Assembly: GCA_031769625.1 (NCBI GenBank)
Contig: JAUIMM010000113.1
Coordinates: 10,117,001 to 10,181,000, forward strand
Reading direction: 5' to 3'
Length of the DNA stretch: 64,000 nucleotides
From: Taudactylus pleione
Lineage: Eukaryota > Chordata > Amphibia > Anura > Myobatrachidae
In this document: positions 52,701 through 63,290 of the stretch, one piece after another
Numbering within the stretch: the first letter of the stretch is position 1
Layout: each line of letters opens with the position of its first letter
Position numbers and translations under genes: made by a program
The notes under the pieces: generated by a model
Database searches by the model: none
Seen by the model: only the letters and a program-made list of their open reading frames with translations
Told to the model about the DNA's origin: nothing

Positions 52701-55700
52701 AAGAATACAGTCAGACAGCGCTAGCATAAGCCACACACAATGCAAGAATACCTGCACTACAAAAGCACCACACTCAACTAACTCCGCAACGCATGAAGAG
52801 ACCAGCGTCTGTGCCTAAAAAAATGGCCGCCGGAGCTCGGAAGAGGCAGGCCTGGAGGAAGAGGCAGGCCTGGAGGAAGAGGCAGGCCTGGAGGAAGAGG
52901 CAGGCCTGGAGGAAGAGGCAGGCCTGGAGGAAGAGGCAGGCCTGGAGGAAGAGGCAGGCCTGGAGGAAGAGGCAGGCCTGGAGGAAGAGGCAGGCCTGGA
53001 GGAAGAGGCAGGCCTGGAGGAAGAGGCGGAGAACTGCAACAGCGCGCCAAACCGCTGAGGAAAGGCGCCTGATGCAGTAGGGGAGGAGCCAGCTGTGCTA
53101 TACAGGGAAGACTTCCTCCCCTGGCATGTTTAACCCCCTAGGAAGCCGGCGCCTATTTGAAAGCGCCGGCCTATCGTCCCTGGTGGTCCAGTGGTAGCGC
53201 AGGCTGTATGTCAGGCTCCACTGTGCAGCCGTCTTCAGGGTGCCCCCAACCCTGAGGGCCACCGGACTTCACTAGCGGGCGCCTACCACAGACGCTCGCT
53301 GCTTACCTTAAGTCCCCGTACAATCCAGCCACAGTCCAGGGACCCTCCGGGGTCCCTGCTGAGACCCCGGAGCCCCGCGAGATTCCCGGATCGGTACCGG
53401 CATCTCGGCTGCACGGACGTTCACTGAACTGTCTGTGCTGACTGCTCATCTGGTCTTCTGGGGCTGTTTTGTGCAGCCCCCTTACAGTGACCAGACTCAG
53501 GCCGGGCACCTACGAAACTGTGCCTTGGCCTGGGTATAGGAGGGGGCCGATAAATTCTTTGCCTCCCAGGATGCATTAACTATGTGGTGCCCGACGGCAG
53601 AGCCATCGCCTATACTCCCAAGGTCTCCTGTGGAGCCCTATGGACCCTGCAGTTGAAATGCTATTCTTCACCACTTCTTTAAAAACGCTATATAGCTCCG
53701 ATTGAGACCATTTAGAAACCCCAAATACCTTCAGCTGGGCTATTCGTAAGTATTCAGAGTGATCCCCAATGTCAGAGCATCTTTTGTGGGGTGTCAGGCT
53801 GATTTCCCCAAACTGGACAGAACTTTTCGCTGATTTCAGTTTCGCCGGGTACCGTTTTCGCTGATTTGGAATTGAATACGGGGGATAAGCAGGGAGGAGT
53901 GAGATACTTTTTTGCACCCAAAATCAGCGATGACGGCGAAAAGTCCGGCAACTGACTTTTCGTTCCAAATTGAATACAGGCCTATGTCTCAATGTAATAA
54001 AAAAATTATATTGAGCAGAAAAAAAAAAAAATTCTAGCTAAAAAATAAGCCTAGTTAGGTTTAATATTACATCCATTTTTTTTTTTTTTAATAAAAACTG
54101 ATGTGTTAAAACTTGTACAAATGTCCCTATATAACATTATCTATTCTGTTTATATTGTGCAAGCAATTTTTCATAAGCCATTTAGATTGATACAGATATG
54201 AAAGTCTGGGACTACTTATCTTGGTAAGTTTTAGTTATTGTAATACCTATATGTGCGAGATGAAACAGGCATCAAGACAAAAAGCGCTAGACATTGAATG
54301 TATATTAAATTTAATGTATAAAAATAAGACAAAATTAGGGAATATTCTTCATTCCCCTTATTTTATTCTTAGATTCTAACATTGGTTTATTGTGATCTTT
54401 TACCAGTTTGAAGCTGTGTGTATTTTATTTGATCATTTCATTGTGTCTTGTTTTTATACATTAAATTATATACACACATTTCATGTCTAGCGTTTTGTCC
54501 GCACGGTTACACATATAGGTATACATTACAATAACAAATGTATCAAGATAAGTAACCCAGACTGTTTCACATTTCATATTAGGTGGGATCACTATTAGAA
54601 GCAGCTCACATGATTTAGATTCTAATACTGTGATATTACTCTTATTTCACCTGAATATATGGTATAATAGATACAGATTAGCTTGATACAGGTTGGCTAG
54701 TATTAGCAATTTGTGGCCAATGCAATACTCTGCTTTTCCCCATCAGAAAACATTGATTCTATGATCCCATTTACTGTGCGATAGTATTAAATGCAGAATG
54801 TCTATTAAAAACCCGTCCCTGCCACATGTGAATGCTTCACAAATATAAGGCTGTGTGTGACATTTGGCTGTCAAGAGACAAGTTTGGCACCAGGAAAGGA
54901 ACCACCACCATTTGGAATAGACAGAAAATCAATAAAGCTAATGACGGGTGTCAGAACAGGCCTCAATAACTTACATGCTGTAAGAGTTTGTTGAACCCAT
55001 TATTACCCTAGAATGACAGCGCGGGTGTATGCAGAATTGTTCCATTCTACATGGTTTTAGCAAACTCCTCCTACCTTCTGGATCATCCATTTTCATCATC
55101 TCAAATGAACTGGGTTTGAGGATATTATTGACATCCAGTGGAAGGAGAGCCGGGAAGTCACTGGAGCTGGCTGTAGACACTGTTACATCGGACTGAAGAG
55201 AAGGATATAAAAGGGACTCTGGAAGCTCAGAGAAACCACTCACAGTTGTGTTCTCCGCTACGTTACCATCTGCAAGAAAACACGTTTAATACTGTACAGT
55301 CATTACAGTTGTCACAGACCGCTCCCCTTTCCTGAGAAATTCACCCTCTCAGAATAAGACGGTTTACTTCTGCGTTACTCGTAATTGAAGAAATGTATGT
55401 AATTCCATTTGCTCGCCAATTATGGACAAGGCCATTGTATACTGTATTAAGGTATTCCTTTGTATATTCATTGTGCCATAACTTGGGGCATCTCTTGCTC
55501 TTGGCTAGAGACTTACTGCATGCTAGTGATGAAAAGAACTTTACCGGTTTCTCATGAATTTCAGAGTGCCATTACAGATATAAAGGAATTAGAGACGTTT
55601 GGGCTGACCACATACATCAATTCTAAAAATACCGGCCCATATACACACAAAAAAAATAAAAATAAAAAGTCAGGGAACATAACTACAGGAAACGTTTGGG

Positions 55701-57286
55701 GTACTGAGAACAGGGTTTGAGAACCTTGATTCTAAAAGATTAAAATCGACAGATCAGAACTCCATACATTTTATTATAAACGTTTCAGCGTCACCTTAGT
55801 GACTCTCTTTGGGATGCCTAGCAGTAGTAGTTCATAATCTACAGGTTCATGTTCCATATAAATCTACAGGACAGCAGTGCAAGGAGCAAGCTGTATTGCA
55901 GCAAGATAAGCGATAAGGAAGTATCAAGGGGTTTATTAAGCATGGTACAAAGAGCATCAATGCCCTCTAATGACTAGGCACCAGATATTCACATTTAACA
56001 GTCTAGTGCAGCCAGCCCAATGAATGCCATTAACAAAACAAGATAGGCGTTCGATTAGGTGCTCTAATGAATAGTTTTAATATAGAATACCAGTTTCCCA
56101 AACTCTGCCAATACAGGCCAGGTTTTAAGAACATCCCTGCTTGAGCACAGGTGACTGTAATTAGTACCTCAGTCAATTTGATTTAACCATCTGGACTCAA
56201 GCAGGGATAAACCTGGACTGTAATGGCGGAGTTTGGGAAACTATGGACTACACATTACATTCTCTTAACCGATATACCATTGACTAAACACAGAAACAAT
56301 TGTAATCTGAATCTATAGCACCTTCTTGCTACCTATGCCACAATTCAATCAAGCAAGGTGTAAGGTGGGGTGTTTGGGGCAAGTGTGGCCCTTTTATAAA
56401 CCTAATGAGGTAAATGAAATAGAATTACATTCCGTCTGTGCTCCAGAGTTAGTTTCATTTTATTTCATGCAACATAAAACTTACTGTAATCAGTCATGTC
56501 ATGAAAAGCTTATTTTGTTGGGAACACTACACTGATCCTTCACATTTCCTGAGGATACATTACTCACTTGTGCTGAAGTCCGCTGGGATCTTATTCTGTA
56601 CATCTTCTGCCTGCTGAGGCTGACTTTTACTGCAACTGCTGGGTGTGTCAGATGGCGTATGGGACTGTACGATGTCATCTGGTGGGGGAACGGGAAAAGC
56701 AACGGGTTTCGAGGAACTAGATTCCTTATTAATCAGTAACACATTAATGGGCCCTGAATTGCTCTTTAAACTGATTTGGTATTTCTTTTGACCATTCTGG
56801 CTCTAAAAAGATAAGAAAAAAAACAAACACACGTTAAGAGTAAAATATTCAGCTAAAGTCCATGACCTACATTTTGCTATATTTATGTCTGTACACAGAA
56901 AAGGACGCAAGAAAAAGCGTGGCGCTCCGCCTCTGCCGAGCATTCATCTACAATCTCAGCCAGGGAATTCAAATGTCCAAGCATACAATATTCCTCTATT
57001 ACATATACTGTTGCAGCTTAACGGAAAGCCGATCATCTCACGTAACAGTACAAGTACTGAAATAAAAAAAAATGTCACGCTTGTCCATTTTTTTTTTTTC
57101 TTGTAGCCTCAATAAGGGTATTTAAGAAGAGCGCTCTGTTCAAATTACTGGAAAAGGACAAACCTGTAGGAAATGTTTGATAAGATGTAAACCACCTGGA
57201 AAGTAGAATCCATTCACTCACCGTTTCTGGAATTGGAACCTCCAGTTGTGTACCAGATGGCGCTTGCACTGCCAAAAGCGTGTCAC
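46610..57286 (-). CDS. E2F5: E2F5, five 3' coding exons (gene leaves at right edge)
   Basis: Minus-strand exons, 5' to 3': 57286-57222, 56802-56568, 55269-55075, 47715-47671, 46719-46610. They join in phase to about 215 residues plus TAG. E2F5 is the transcription factor that represses with p130/p107 in quiescent cells. Visible parts: end of the marked box ([39 protein letters not shown]), a proline/serine linker ([13 protein letters not shown]), the [20 protein letters not shown] block, and the pocket-binding terminus [19 protein letters not shown] ending QILNY. DNA-binding and dimerisation exons lie past the window. The exon at 55075-55269 adds 64 full codons that human E2F5, as I remember it, does not have. 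The 7.4-kb intron around DIRS copy B and the intron holding copy C carry both elements in the sense direction. Confidence 0.97.
46799..46969. mobile_element. hAT-type MITE (same family as 33721)
   Basis: Ends CAGGGGTTCCCAACCACGG and GAGGTTGGGAATCACTG, flanked by GTCTAATG and GTCTACTG (8-bp duplication with one change). It lies 80 bp from the E2F5 terminal exon. Confidence 0.8.
47671..47715 (-). CDS. E2F5: E2F5 45-bp exon
   Basis: Encodes [21 protein letters not shown] acceptor and GTATGT donor. Too short for an ORF scan. Confidence 0.93.
48697..48790 (-). repeat. Internal complementary region of DIRS copy B
   Basis: 48697-48735 is complementary to the outer right end (48371-48420), and 48738-48776 is complementary to the left end (53658-53620, GGTCTCCTGTGGAGCCCTAT). 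Confidence 0.85.
48875..49608 (-). pseudogene. DIRS copy B tyrosine recombinase, damaged
   Basis: [20 protein letters not shown] and [20 protein letters not shown] (49510-49360) keep the first catalytic arginine box. A frameshift near 49250 leads into [15 protein letters not shown] (about 49000-48960), where the HSTR box has Leu for Arg, then [10 protein letters not shown]. Lost frame and lost catalytic arginine mean it is inactive. Confidence 0.82.
49821..51060 (-). pseudogene. DIRS copy B reverse transcriptase and RNase H region, broken
   Basis: Starts [20 protein letters not shown] and [11 protein letters not shown] (51060-50960), the DIRS RT N terminus. It ends with the RNase H region [28 protein letters not shown] and [20 protein letters not shown] (50171-49960). 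Stops and frameshifts lie between, and part of the RT core appears deleted. Confidence 0.78.
51093..52400 (-). pseudogene. DIRS copy B gag-like region, frameshifted
   Basis: Minus-strand frames include [32 protein letters not shown] and [13 protein letters not shown] (51816-51295), then [17 protein letters not shown] and [12 protein letters not shown] (51353-51093), corresponding to the copy A gag. An A-run at 51317-51344 breaks the frame. Confidence 0.75.
52843..53028 (+). repeat. Minisatellite, 18-bp unit, about ten perfect copies, inside DIRS copy B
   Basis: GAGGCAGGCCTGGAGGAA repeats with no variation seen. It is in frame in every reading frame because the unit is a multiple of three, hence the artefactual RQAWRK or PPGLPL peptides. 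Confidence 0.95.
53984..55074. other. E2F5 intron segment, no feature recognised
   Basis: AT-rich, with a weak inverted arrangement of CTAGACATTGAATGTATATT (54288) and CATGTCTAGCGTTTTGTC (54482) suggesting an old fold-back element. Confidence 0.35.
55075..55269 (-). CDS. E2F5: E2F5 exon, 64-codon linker segment
   Basis: 195 bp: [20 protein letters not shown] through [20 protein letters not shown] acceptor and GTAGGA donor. Phase 1 to phase 1, so it can be skipped without breaking the frame. The [10 protein letters not shown] stretch recalls the equivalent acidic linker of E2F4. Confidence 0.85.
56091..56244. mobile_element. hAT-type MITE (same family as 33721)
   Basis: Ends CAGTTTCCCAAACTCTGCC and GGCGGAGTTTGGGAAACTAT, with inner AAGAACATCCCTGCTTGAGC and TTAACCATCTGGACTC. 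Lies in the E2F5 intron between 55269 and 56568. Confidence 0.75.
56568..56802 (-). CDS. E2F5: E2F5 exon, end of marked box and linker
   Basis: 235 bp: [40 protein letters not shown] and a Gln/Ser-rich linker to ADFST. TTTAG acceptor and GTGAGT donor. Confidence 0.95.
57222..57286 (-). CDS. E2F5: E2F5 exon, marked-box part
   Basis: 65 bp: [20 protein letters not shown] and T. CCCAG acceptor and GTGAGT donor. Confidence 0.95.
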
Positions 57287-57699
57287 CTGGGCATTACAGA
57301 AGAAACACAAGATGCATGGGAACCATGTAAGTAATAATGCATCAATGACTCTTTAATAATGCAATATATTGGCCAGAAAAAAAAAAAAAATGACAATACA
57401 TTTAGAGTTTAGACTGCAATCATCCTCCCTGCTAGTCGGCTATTCGCAAATGAATGGGGTCCATGCCAGGGACTGCTGCTGTATGGGATAAACTGGCGCT
57501 GCCGAGTAGCAGGTCTGAATTTTTTGGTATTGGGAAGGTGGTGGCACAAGGGACACTAGCACTATTAATCACCACAGAACACTTCCAATATGTGCCAATT
57601 AGGCTGTACATTATACAGTTGGAGATAGGTTATTTTGGTTAACATGAAGTATTGATCGCCATAAGCAGAATCTGAGAGCAAATTAAAATGAACAAAGAA
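57287..57699. other. E2F5 intron segment before DIRS copy C
   Basis: No upstream E2F5 exon, terminal repeat or coding frame recognised. Confidence 0.45.
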
Positions 57700-58047
57700 A
57701 AACAGGATTTTGGTACTTACCGATAAATCCCTTTCTCCGATTCCACAGGGGACACTGGAGTTCAAGACAGTGGGGTATAGACGGTGGTAGAGCAGAGCCT
57801 GGCACTTTAAATAATTCTGAAGTGTGACTGGCTCCTCCCCCTCTATGCCCCATCAGCCCCAGTTTAAGAACTGAGCCCGAGAGGAGACGGTAGACAATAG
57901 GAAAATGAGGAGAAGGAGAAGACCACAGAACGGAACAATACCGACTGAAGAAGAACAGAGGAACCCTCTGCAGGGAACACATGCAGTCACACAACTAGAT
58001 AAGGACCCAACAAAACGGCAGGAACGCAGCGCTGGGCGGGCGTCCAG

Positions 58048-58145
58048 TGTCCCCTGTGGAATCGGAGAAAGGGATTTATCGGTAAGTACCAAAATCCTGT
58101 TTTCTCCTTCATCCACTAGGGGACACTGGAGTTCAAGACAGTGGG
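58048..58145 (-). repeat. Internal complementary region of DIRS copy C
   Basis: 58048-58106 complements 57700-57762; 58107-58145 complements 63545-63586. Confidence 0.85.
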
Positions 58146-58149
58146 GACG

Positions 58150-60173
58150 TCCCAAAGCCAACCTCCCGAGTGGGAAGCGCGGAGTACTTGCTGACCTCCC
58201 GGCCAACCGAAACAGGGACAGCCCAAGACTGGAGGCATGTCGTAGAGCCAGGAGACAATCAGAGCTCCTTGCTGAACAGTCACAGACATTCCACAACTTA
58301 CAGCGTAAATTCAATGGAATACGGCTAGAGAGAGTACCCGCAGATGAAAAGCATCAGAACACCGTAAGCTCAGCCAAAAACAGACCAAGCAAGACCGTTG
58401 GGAGCAGAAAACCTCAACTAGAATCCATAGAATAGCAGTAATATGAGAACAAAACTCGAGAAAACCGTATTAGCGACAACTACAGGAAGCTGCAACAGTC
58501 TCAGACAGCAGAATCCCAGCACTGCGGGACATCATATAGATAAAAGTATAATGAGACCAATATACAGAGACAGAGCTGGACCTGTCCACAGACTCCTAAC
58601 AAAGCAAACAAGGAGGCAAGAATCACGACCTAACAGTCGCCCTGAACCATTCTCGAGGTCCAACTACTAAAGGGTTGGTAACCAGTGGAAGGTTTAAACC
58701 ATAGAAGTTGTCAACGAGTGGAGATCCCACTGGCATGAGGCAGAGGCGGATACGAGAGGATTGAGACTACAATTCCTTCCAGTGGGTCAGACGGCAGTAC
58801 CACCCATCCTGTCAAACAGCAGACAACTTCCTTCATGATGGTAGAGTGTAATCAGTACCAACAACTGGCCTGAACATAGTATGAAAACACCCAGGATACC
58901 CTTAGCAGAAAAAGAGCACGGATGCCACCTCCACCCAGGGAGAGCTACCAATATAGGGAAGTATCCCATCCGCAAGGCTAAAGCACTAGGACAACTATGA
59001 AGGTACCATTCAGGTACCTGTCAGTGTGCTGAATTATCAACAGATACTGAACAGGAAACAAAACAGGCCCCCTGTATGGAACATAGAGACTGTCACACTT
59101 TATAGTAAAGATGTGCATTAGCCCATAGATGTACTTCAGTCCATAACCCCAACAGATTCCAGTAGAATAGGGTCACAAATCTTAATGTTGCAATTATGCA
59201 CCCACACACCAGGAAAGCTCTAAAGTGTACAGCCAACTGATTTAAAAGAGCGGAAGGCTGCTAGGACAGCAACTAGGGTGCATAAGAGAGAACAACAGCT
59301 ATGTCAGGATGCATGAAAAAGAAAGCATCTGCCGAGGCATTAGTGGGGTAAGCCCGCTTACCTGTGAGCGACCAGAAGCCCTCTGGACGCTATGTAGGAT
59401 GTCACTGACCTTATTCATCTCACAGCAAACCACCACGTCAGGTACAGAGAGTAGCCTCAGTGGCAAAGATCAATGCTCTACAGCACGGACTTCAGTCTGG
59501 AGATGCTGCAGAAGAAAATACTGTAGAAACTAGCAAATTGTTAATGGAGACAAGAAGGTCGTACAACAGGACGCTATACCTGAGCCTGTTCCATTAGGGA
59601 TATGTATCCATATAGAGATTACACATACCCCAAAAACGGTCTGCTAGTGTACCCTTACATTAACACTTATAATGGTGAAGTGTGTATTACGCCCACAATC
59701 TGATACAACCCAGGCCAGACCCTGCCTATATCGACGGGTGGCCCTAGGCCTCATGTAAATTAACTAAATAAGCCATGAGGATGGAATAGATCCTGGATTC
59801 TCTATGTACTGATAGGAAATGTACCCAAGTGACCTACAGATACCTATTGTAGTGAGATATGCGACAAGACAATAATATAAGGTACCAGAATCGATACCGA
59901 GAAAGGTACCTGTACATAGACATAGAATGCGTTAATTATCCCAAGTAAAGAAGAGATATATCCGTAGTGATAACGCCAGTCAGGGGCAAAAACAGATTTC
60001 TCCAATTATTAGGAAAATTCATACAAGGAACGGGAATATATCAGTATATATACACATTCACACATATAAACATAGCTGCATGAAAAGGCAAACTCTCTGA
60101 AAGGAAGAGTTAGTACCGACATAGTAAGTCACTTGTCAAACTCCTGCACCAGGAGATCCGCACGCTACATTAC

Positions 60174-60204
<31 letters not shown>

Positions 60205-60800
60205 TACACATATCCCGCACCAGGAGATCAGCATGCTATATCTATATATACACACATTGCATTCCTAGTGTCTTACAAGTTTGTTACTAAGTGCGCCCTA
60301 GAGTGTAGTTGTAATTAATAGGTCCCCTGAAGTGGACACTGTAGATATAGACTGATGGAAACAGGACTATAACCCGAGGCGGGTGTAAGTACATATCCTT
60401 ATATACATGTGTGGACATACAGGAAGGCCCCTGGACATGTATAGAGTCCATACTAAAAGCAATGCCGTAGGAGTCTCTGACTATCCTATGTAAGCTGCAG
60501 AACATGTCTCTAATCTATAGAGCCACCATATAATATGTATGGATATAAGCGACAGCTTCTGGTAAACCCTGGCAGCTTTCCAGACGTGGAATAAGATGTA
60601 TCTTTATGAATGTGGAAGTATAGGAATACCTACACATATCCATAATTATATACATAATATACACACACCACCCAATCCCTAGGGAGAGATGGTGTAAAGC
60701 GGAGTTATAGAACAAACTACCAGATCAGGAGAGTCCAGCCTCCCATCGCAGCATCCTCTTTAAATATACTAGGTATCAGACATAAAACTGATAAGAACAT
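58150..60800. other. Interior of DIRS copy C, unrecognised
   Basis: A-rich plus strand with many short ACAG/AGAACC-type runs. No domain could be identified on either strand. Confidence 0.4.
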
Positions 60801-60834
60801 ATCCTACCCCTGCTTTAATGGTAAGGATAAGAAG

Positions 60835-60835
<1 letters not shown>

Positions 60836-60923
<88 letters not shown>
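60836..60923 (+). repeat. Long (TA)n microsatellite followed by CA-rich runs
   Basis: About 44 TA dinucleotides in a row, then ATAATATATACATATAC and ACACACAC tracts to about 60985. Confidence 0.97.
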
Positions 60924-60926
<3 letters not shown>

Positions 60927-61319
60927 ATATATACATATACACACACACATACATCTGTATATACACACACACACACATATATATATACTTAACACATACA
61001 TAAATCCCTACATGCCTACGCGTACCTACATACAAGATTAGTAGGTGGCGATATAATTTGAAAAATATAACACGGGCAATAGTTAGAAGGAACTGAGCCC
61101 CAGGTCTAAACGCAGGGTTATTACAAAATACAAGTATATACATACATGTGGCTTACCTCCACACAGGGAGACTACTCATGTGCCGCGCGTGGACGTCATT
61201 CTGCTACGGTGTTGGGGCAGGAAATGTTAGCAACGTACTATCCCAGACTGATTGCGATCCTGGGACTCTTCCGTTACCGGTGTACTCGCTTTATCAGGTG
61301 TGCCCTTCTGGCTCCAGAT

Positions 61320-61376
61320 GATGGAAATCAAAAGATGACCTCAGTGATGTGAGACAGCAATGCCAACCACTACAAC
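61320..61376 (-). repeat. SINE head fragment in DIRS copy C
   Basis: GATGACCTCAGTGATGTGAG and GCAATGCCAACCACTACAAC match the tRNA-like head of the SINEs at 15190 and 34008. Confidence 0.6.
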
Positions 61377-61862
61377 GGCCATACGTTACTTCTTGTGTGT
61401 GCAGCCCAGCAGCTGCCGGGCATCAAAAAATTACATGAAACTCATGATTGTTCCTCTCCACGGAAATCTTAAGTAAAAGGCGAAAGATTTATTCGATCTG
61501 AAGAGAAACCACAGTATAAGGGAATAAATAAGATATAAATCCCTATAGATGCACAGATGCATACCTTCTAAGGTAAGCACCGAAGGCTGTTGAGATTTAA
61601 CATATGTGCAGCCACATATGTGCATGAGAAGAGTACGGCTCATTCTTAAGGCGAGCCAATGTGAGGCATAAGCCTGGGGATGGGACGCACCCTTGTACTA
61701 ACCTTGGGTTAAAGATATGCAATAACCGTCATTTCTGGCAGCAGCCAGAACAGTGGCCCCAACTATTTAGGCAGAGTGATCTCTGGCAGCTATAGATGCA
61801 AGAAACACACTGCATTATTCTGTTACACATCAAGCATATTTGCCCCAGATGTTCAATGTAAT

Positions 61863-61970
61863 AAGCCTGTCGCACCTGGAATACCCAGGCGGTCTCCCAT
61901 CCAAGTACTAACCAGGCCTGGCGCTGCTTAGCGTCCAAGATCAGACGAGATCGGGCGTGTGGCCGTAGGC
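61863..61970 (-). rRNA. 5S rRNA-derived sequence with a 12-nt internal deletion
   Basis: The minus strand reads GCCTACGGCCACACGCCCGA, then TCTCGTCTGATCTTGG, GCTAAGCAGCGCCAGGCCTG, GTTAGTACTTGGATGGGAG and ends GTGCGACAGGCTT. It is 108 nt against about 120, missing roughly 12 nt after GGCCACAC. The internal control region (A box, C box) is essentially intact. It sits inside a transposon and lacks a clean T-run terminator just after the end, so it is more likely a 5S pseudogene or a 5S-derived SINE head than a functional gene. Confidence 0.75.
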
Positions 61971-62000
61971 GCTGATAGATATGTGGTGGGCAAAGTGGCA

Positions 62001-62100
62001 TGGACACAACCTCTATATTAGGCTGTGGCATGTTCCTCCCCGTGCTTCAGGGTGCCTGGGACCCGGACACTCACTCTATAATAGTGGCGGCGGGTCCTTT
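62001..62100 (+). repeat. Internal direct repeat of DIRS copy C, unit 1
   Basis: GGACACAACCTCTATATTAG, CAGGGTGCCTGGGACC and AGTGGCGGCGGGTC recur at 63190-63290 with minor changes, 1.19 kb away. A 5S 3'-end fragment (ACCAGGTGCTGTAGGCTT, 62263-62280, plus) and a SINE fragment (62310-62345) lie between. Confidence 0.75.
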
Positions 62101-63189
62101 TTTTTTTTTTTTTTTTTTTTATTATATAATATTAAACCAGTACACTGCCCAGTTCCGTAGGGGAACTACTTGCAATATAACCGAGATGAGGCAGAGCCAG
62201 ATCTCTATAAGGACTGCAGGTTAAAGTACAAACTCCACAGTTGTGCCGTTAAACCTAATAAGACCAGGTGCTGTAGGCTTAAGGAAAGAAAAAAACGGTA
62301 GAGGCCATATGCAAGCACAGGGAGAACATACAAACTCCAAACAGCTAGGGCGTACTGGGAATAAAACACACAACCCTGTTAAGGGTTGCACCCCCCACAC
62401 AACTCCAGAGTGAGGATGCAGGTGATGCTGGCAATAAGCCCCGGCTCCTTTTAAGGCAGGTGCATATGCTAATAATACTCCTGGAGTATGGCGGCATCTG
62501 TGCAAGCCAGCATGAAGTAGACTCTGCCCCTACTATAATAAGCGGGCGGGGCGCAAACAATGTATAGCAGGCATAAAGCGAGTGGTGGAGCGGGAATGAA
62601 ATAGACAGCGCCGGTGCAATCTTCATACAAGCACCGGCGCCGCAACCCGCAGCCGAGAGCGCTGTGAATAACAGCCTCGCTCCCTGGCGGCTGTGTGCAG
62701 AAGCCAGCGCTCCTACAAGCACCAGCGCGGCAGGGAACAGCCGCTCTGAGTAGCTCCCTAAGCCCCGCCAATTGGTGCTATGTAGACTCCCTTATGGGAG
62801 TAGCGGGGCGCGGCAGGCTCCCTCCTCGTGGGGATAGAGCAGAGGGAAGATTCGGCTCTCGTGAGAGCAGCAAACAGAGCGCTGTCAGGCTCTATAAAGT
62901 AAGACAGCGCTCATCGTGCAGGGATCAGGCATGCTGCTAGGCAGCAACATTACAGACTGTCTGAACAGTCTCCCTGTACTGGTATCCGCGCTCTATGCGC
63001 GGTAGCTCCGCCCCTTGTAATAACGCTAGCGGCGTTACAGGATTCCAGGAGGGGATATACTACAGTATATGCCACATGAGCCTGGGAGGGGGCGGAGGGG
63101 CCGCAGATTAAACTCCGTTTCCCATAAGGGGAACAGAGCTATACTTACCACTGCTGGCATCAGGGCTGCGGCTAGGCATTCGGAAGCAC

Positions 63190-63290
63190 GGACACAGCCT
63201 CTATATTAAGCTGTGGCGTGTCCTCCCTGAGCTACTGCCAGGGTGCCTGGGACTCCGACACGCACTTTTTTTAGTGGTGGCGGGTCACCT
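63190..63290 (+). repeat. Internal direct repeat of DIRS copy C, unit 2
   Basis: GGACACAGCCTCTATATTAA through TAGTGGTGGCGGGTCACC, the second copy of the 62001-62100 block. Confidence 0.75.

Larger units (their letters stand above)
48371..53658 (-). mobile_element. DIRS-type tyrosine-recombinase retrotransposon, copy B (decayed)
   Basis: About 5.3 kb on the minus strand in an E2F5 intron. Left terminus (53658-53520) and right terminus (48371-48560) form inverted repeats sharing TGGCTCTGCCGTC and GCACCACATAGTTAA. The internal complementary region at 48697-48790 joins the complement of both ends. The gag, RT/RNase H and recombinase remnants lie in order from 52400 down to 48875. It carries a minisatellite near its 5' end. 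Confidence 0.9.
47857..53982. mobile_element. MITE M3 split by DIRS copy B
   Basis: Left part 47857-48370 starts GGGCCGTATTCAATTAGAAG; right part 53659-53982 ends CCAAATTGAATACAGGCC. Comparison with M2 places the break between CATCAAATTTGGG-type and GAAGAATAGC-type sequence, exactly where DIRS copy B sits. Confidence 0.8.

Noticed and set aside
52843..53028. CRISPR-like regular array
   Set aside because: Units are contiguous with no spacers, and the genome is a vertebrate's.
52778..53080. RQAWRK-, PPGLPL- and SSRPA-repeat proteins
   Set aside because: All come from an 18-bp minisatellite read in different frames and strands.
60769..61143. IYIYIY-repeat proteins on both strands
   Set aside because: Translation of the long TA microsatellite.
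61863..61970. A functional 5S rRNA gene
   Set aside because: It lacks about 12 nt of the first helices, sits inside a transposon and has no adjacent T-run terminator, so it is kept only as 5S-derived.
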